From: Prevotellaceae bacterium
Lineage (GTDB): Bacteria > Bacteroidota > Bacteroidia > Bacteroidales > Bacteroidaceae
Reading direction: 5' to 3'
NCBI GenBank assembly: GCA_022508685.1
Contig: JAFLUS010000064.1
Span: forward strand, 1-8,732
DNA: 8,732 nucleotides
The position numbers and the translations under genes are program-made. Numbering within the stretch: the stretch's first letter is position 1; each line of letters opens with the position of its first letter. Below are positions 7,795 through 8,732 of this stretch, piece after piece. The notes below the pieces were generated by a model. That model ran no database searches. It worked only from the letters and a program-made list of their open reading frames with translations, and had not been told where the DNA came from.

Positions 7795-7837
7795 GCCTTT
7801 AGTTGCAGGTGTTCTACCTGCCCGAAAGGCGGTCGGG
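7795..7837 (-). promoter_or_regulatory. Two competing stem-loops in the acpP 5' leader
   Basis: On the transcribed strand, CCCGA (7837-7833) pairs with TCGGG (7825-7821) around a 7-nt loop. The alternative is a longer stem-loop: GCCTTT (7830-7825) pairs with AAAGGC (7800-7795) outside GCAGGT (7821-7816), which pairs with ACCTGC (7810-7805) around a 5-nt loop. The two share bases, so they exclude each other unless a pseudoknot forms. They lie 60-100 nt upstream of the acpP start. No T-run follows, so transcription termination is not evident. I do not recognise a named riboswitch or leader family. Confidence 0.5.
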
Positions 7838-7899
7838 AAAATCGACGGATGCTCTTTCTACAAATCTCTTTTGTTCCGCCGCTTATTCTCTTCTGCGTA

Positions 7900-7932
7900 C
7901 AAAGGTAAGAAAATTCTATCAATCTCCACAAA
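7900..7932 (-). promoter_or_regulatory. Bacteroides-type promoter of the acpP operon
   Basis: On the minus strand, TTTG (7932-7929) is followed after 21 bp by TACCTTTG (7907-7900), matching the -33 TTTG and -7 TAnnTTTG boxes of Bacteroidota primary-sigma promoters. Transcription should start around 7893-7896, giving a leader of about 160 nt before acpP. No other TAnnTTTG match was found between here and the acpP start. Confidence 0.75.
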
Positions 7933-7952
7933 AATTTCATCATAAAATGCAC

Positions 7953-7989
7953 AAAAACTGCACACCATGAACATTTATGTGCAGTTTTT
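7953..7989 (-). terminator. Symmetrical stem-loop terminator after vapD
   Basis: A perfect 12-bp inverted repeat, AAAAACTGCACA (7953-7964) and TGTGCAGTTTTT (7978-7989), flanks a 13-nt loop. Read on the minus strand, the stem ends in a T5 run, as an intrinsic terminator should, 61 bp after the vapD stop. The symmetry gives a T5 run on the plus strand too, so it could act in both directions. It lies about 20 bp upstream of the acpP -33 box and would insulate the housekeeping operon from vapD transcription. Confidence 0.8.
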
Positions 7990-8050
7990 ATCCGTTTTTT
8001 GTCCTAAAACCCCTGTTTTGCTACATCGACTTCGCAAATTGGGCACTTTA

Positions 8051-8335
8051 TCATCCGTTTCCTTTTACGATGTCGGTGAAGTTCGACCAATTTTCTACCT
8101 TAAACGCGCGAATATCCCTCACTGAGGCTTTGAACCACGCAATATTCTTCAACGCGTAAATGGCTGAAAACAGATTTGCCATATCATCATTATCTGTCAG
8201 ATACACACTGCCTTGCGTATTAAAGAAACCATACTTTCGCAAGGTCAGTTTAATCTCGTAATAGGCATTGTTGTAGGGCTCTCCATAGGTCTGACGGAGT
8301 TCCTTAATATCCATGTCAAAGGCAATGGCAAACAT
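8051..8335 (-). CDS. vapD: VapD-family ribonuclease (probable toxin)
   Basis: 94 residues, standard for VapD. The N-terminus [13 protein letters not shown] carries the family strand with the conserved Asp (D7). [21 protein letters not shown] (37-57) and the C-terminal [21 protein letters not shown] (67-87) are hallmark motifs. VapD has a Cas2-like ferredoxin fold; an H. pylori member is an endoribonuclease, and in Haemophilus VapD is the toxin of VapXD. The ATG is 3 bp after the stop of the 59-residue upstream gene, so the two are co-transcribed. This stretch is more AT-rich than the operon to its left, consistent with acquired DNA. No cas genes or CRISPR array accompany it. Activity in this organism is untested; toxin status is inferred from family and context. 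Confidence 0.92.
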   Translation of the reverse strand: MFAIAFDMDIKELRQTYGEPYNNAYYEIKLTLRKYGFFNTQGSVYLTDNDDMANLFSAIYALKNIAWFKASVRDIRAFKVENWSNFTDIVKGNG

Positions 8336-8338
8336 GGG

Positions 8339-8518
8339 CTACGACATTAAGAAATAGCGACTCTGACCAAAAAAGATTCTTCCCAACTGGTCTTTGATGG
8401 AAATGACCAATCCCACGAACGGGTTGTGCTCCACGTCGATGACTTCGCCTTCCACCCACTCCGACAATGCCGTAAGTTGCGGACTTGCCTTCATTTTATC
8501 GCCGATTTTTGGTTCCAT
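8339..8518 (-). CDS. Small protein upstream of vapD, candidate antitoxin (VapX-like position)
   Basis: 59 residues from the ATG at 8518: MEPKIGDKMKASPQLTALSE, then WVEGEVIDVEHNPFVGLVIS, then a short beta-rich end with IFFGQSRYF. I do not recognise a named domain. The pattern of short strands, Gly and aromatic residues suggests a small beta-barrel, possibly nucleic-acid- or partner-binding; similar proteins are sometimes labelled transcriptional regulators. A longer frame opens at an ATG at 8548, but that ATG lies inside the promoter -7 box (8546-8553), so the transcript starts too late to use it. The gene ends 3 bp before vapD, the usual antitoxin-first order. The antitoxin role is inferred from position, size and co-transcription only. 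Confidence 0.75.
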   Translation of the reverse strand: MEPKIGDKMKASPQLTALSEWVEGEVIDVEHNPFVGLVISIKDQLGRIFFGQSRYFLMS

Positions 8519-8545
8519 ATCTGATATTTGCAATGTTTTGATGAG

Positions 8546-8577
8546 CAAAAATAATGCAAAAATTCCACATCATCAAA
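8546..8577 (-). promoter_or_regulatory. Bacteroides-type promoter of the vapD module
   Basis: On the minus strand, TTTG (8577-8574) is followed after 20 bp by TATTTTTG (8553-8546), a full match to the TTTG / TAnnTTTG pattern. The predicted transcript starts near 8540, giving a leader of about 20 nt before the ATG at 8518. The -7 box overlaps the alternative ATG at 8546-8548, which rules out the longer protein from this promoter. Confidence 0.7.
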
Positions 8578-8732
8578 CTTTTTCCGATTTTTTCATTTCT
8601 AGCAAGCAAGCACCCTACCCTTTCGGTACTAAAAAGCGGAGGACGAAGGTGCTGAAAAGTACGTCTGAAGAGGTGCCGAAAAAACACTGCAGTCTGCAGA
8701 AATTTTCATCGGAGTCTTTTTTTCTCCAAACT
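8578..8732. other. Gene-free right end with short degenerate repeats
   Basis: No credible gene is seen. AGGTGCTGAAAA (8647-8658) and AGGTGCCGAAAA (8671-8682) are direct repeats 24 bp apart (11 of 12 identical). A looser inverted copy, read on the minus strand as TAGTACCGAAAG, lies around 8618-8629. CTGCAG occurs twice, one base apart, at 8687-8699. These could be binding sites upstream of the vapD-module promoter or chance low-complexity matches. Confidence 0.35.

Larger units (their letters stand above)
7734..8050. other. Gene-free 317-base region between vapD and acpP
   Basis: It contains no credible coding region; a 60-codon plus-strand frame crossing into vapD has no family resemblance. 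In transcription order it holds the vapD-side stem-loop terminator (7953-7989), the operon promoter (7900-7932) and the structured acpP leader (stem-loops within 7795-7837). The leader segment 7734-7794 is AT-rich and probably unstructured, which suits ribosome loading without a Shine-Dalgarno site. Confidence 0.8.

Noticed and set aside
7977..8159. 60-codon plus-strand frame
   Set aside because: It runs antisense into vapD, starts inside the terminator stem, and has no recognisable features.
8051..8335. CRISPR-Cas remnant, because VapD has a Cas2-like fold
   Set aside because: The motifs are those of VapD proper, and no repeats, spacers or other cas genes are present.
8519..8548. N-terminal extension of the small vapD-partner (start at 8548)
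   Set aside because: The ATG lies within the predicted -7 box, so the transcript would begin downstream of it; the start at 8518 is preferred.
8496..8687. 63-codon minus-strand frame upstream of the vapD module
   Set aside because: It overlaps the promoter boxes and the start of the small gene in another frame, and its composition looks non-coding.
8687..8699. Doubled CTGCAG as an attachment or recombination site
   Set aside because: It is a 13-bp chance-level pattern with no matching copy elsewhere in the window and no integrase nearby.

Overview
The window looks like chromosomal DNA from a Bacteroidota, most likely Bacteroidales and probably Prevotellaceae-like. Three things point there: the protein sequences (a Bacteroidales-style RNase III, RNase HII and WYL regulator), the lack of Shine-Dalgarno sites, and two promoters of the Bacteroides type (TTTG, about 20 bp, TAnnTTTG). 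All supported genes lie on the minus strand. The left three quarters is GC-rich and the right end is clearly more AT-rich. Species cannot be fixed from the sequence alone.

Layout in the direction of transcription (right to left). At the right end, a promoter (8546-8577) drives a two-gene module: a 59-residue protein of unknown function, then a VapD-family (Cas2-like) ribonuclease. This is probably a toxin-antitoxin pair of the VapXD kind. The module ends at a symmetrical stem-loop terminator (7953-7989). Next comes the promoter of the main operon (7900-7932), a leader of about 160 nt with mutually competing stem-loops, and then acpP, fabF, rnc, a GH3-family acyl-acid amido synthetase, an Ig-like (SbsA type) lipoprotein, rnhB and a WYL-domain regulator cut by the left edge.

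Genes from acpP to the WYL regulator are co-directional. Gaps from rnc onward are 31 bp or less, including a 4-bp ATGA overlap between rnc and GH3, and no clear terminator was seen between genes, so they are probably one operon. AcpP and FabF supply fatty acid elongation. RNase III and RNase HII are RNA-processing and R-loop/ribonucleotide repair enzymes. The roles of the GH3 enzyme and the lipoprotein are not known.

The coding content is mostly ordinary. The less ordinary signals are: a 106-bp cloverleaf-like palindromic element between acpP and fabF; a structured acpP leader; a strong hairpin just upstream of rnc that could be an RNase III autoregulatory site; lineage-odd insertions in RNase III and RNase HII; a GH3 amide ligase inside a fatty-acid synthesis operon; and the VapD module, whose promoter shows which start codon is used. 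I did not find a clearly new multi-gene defence or mobile system.
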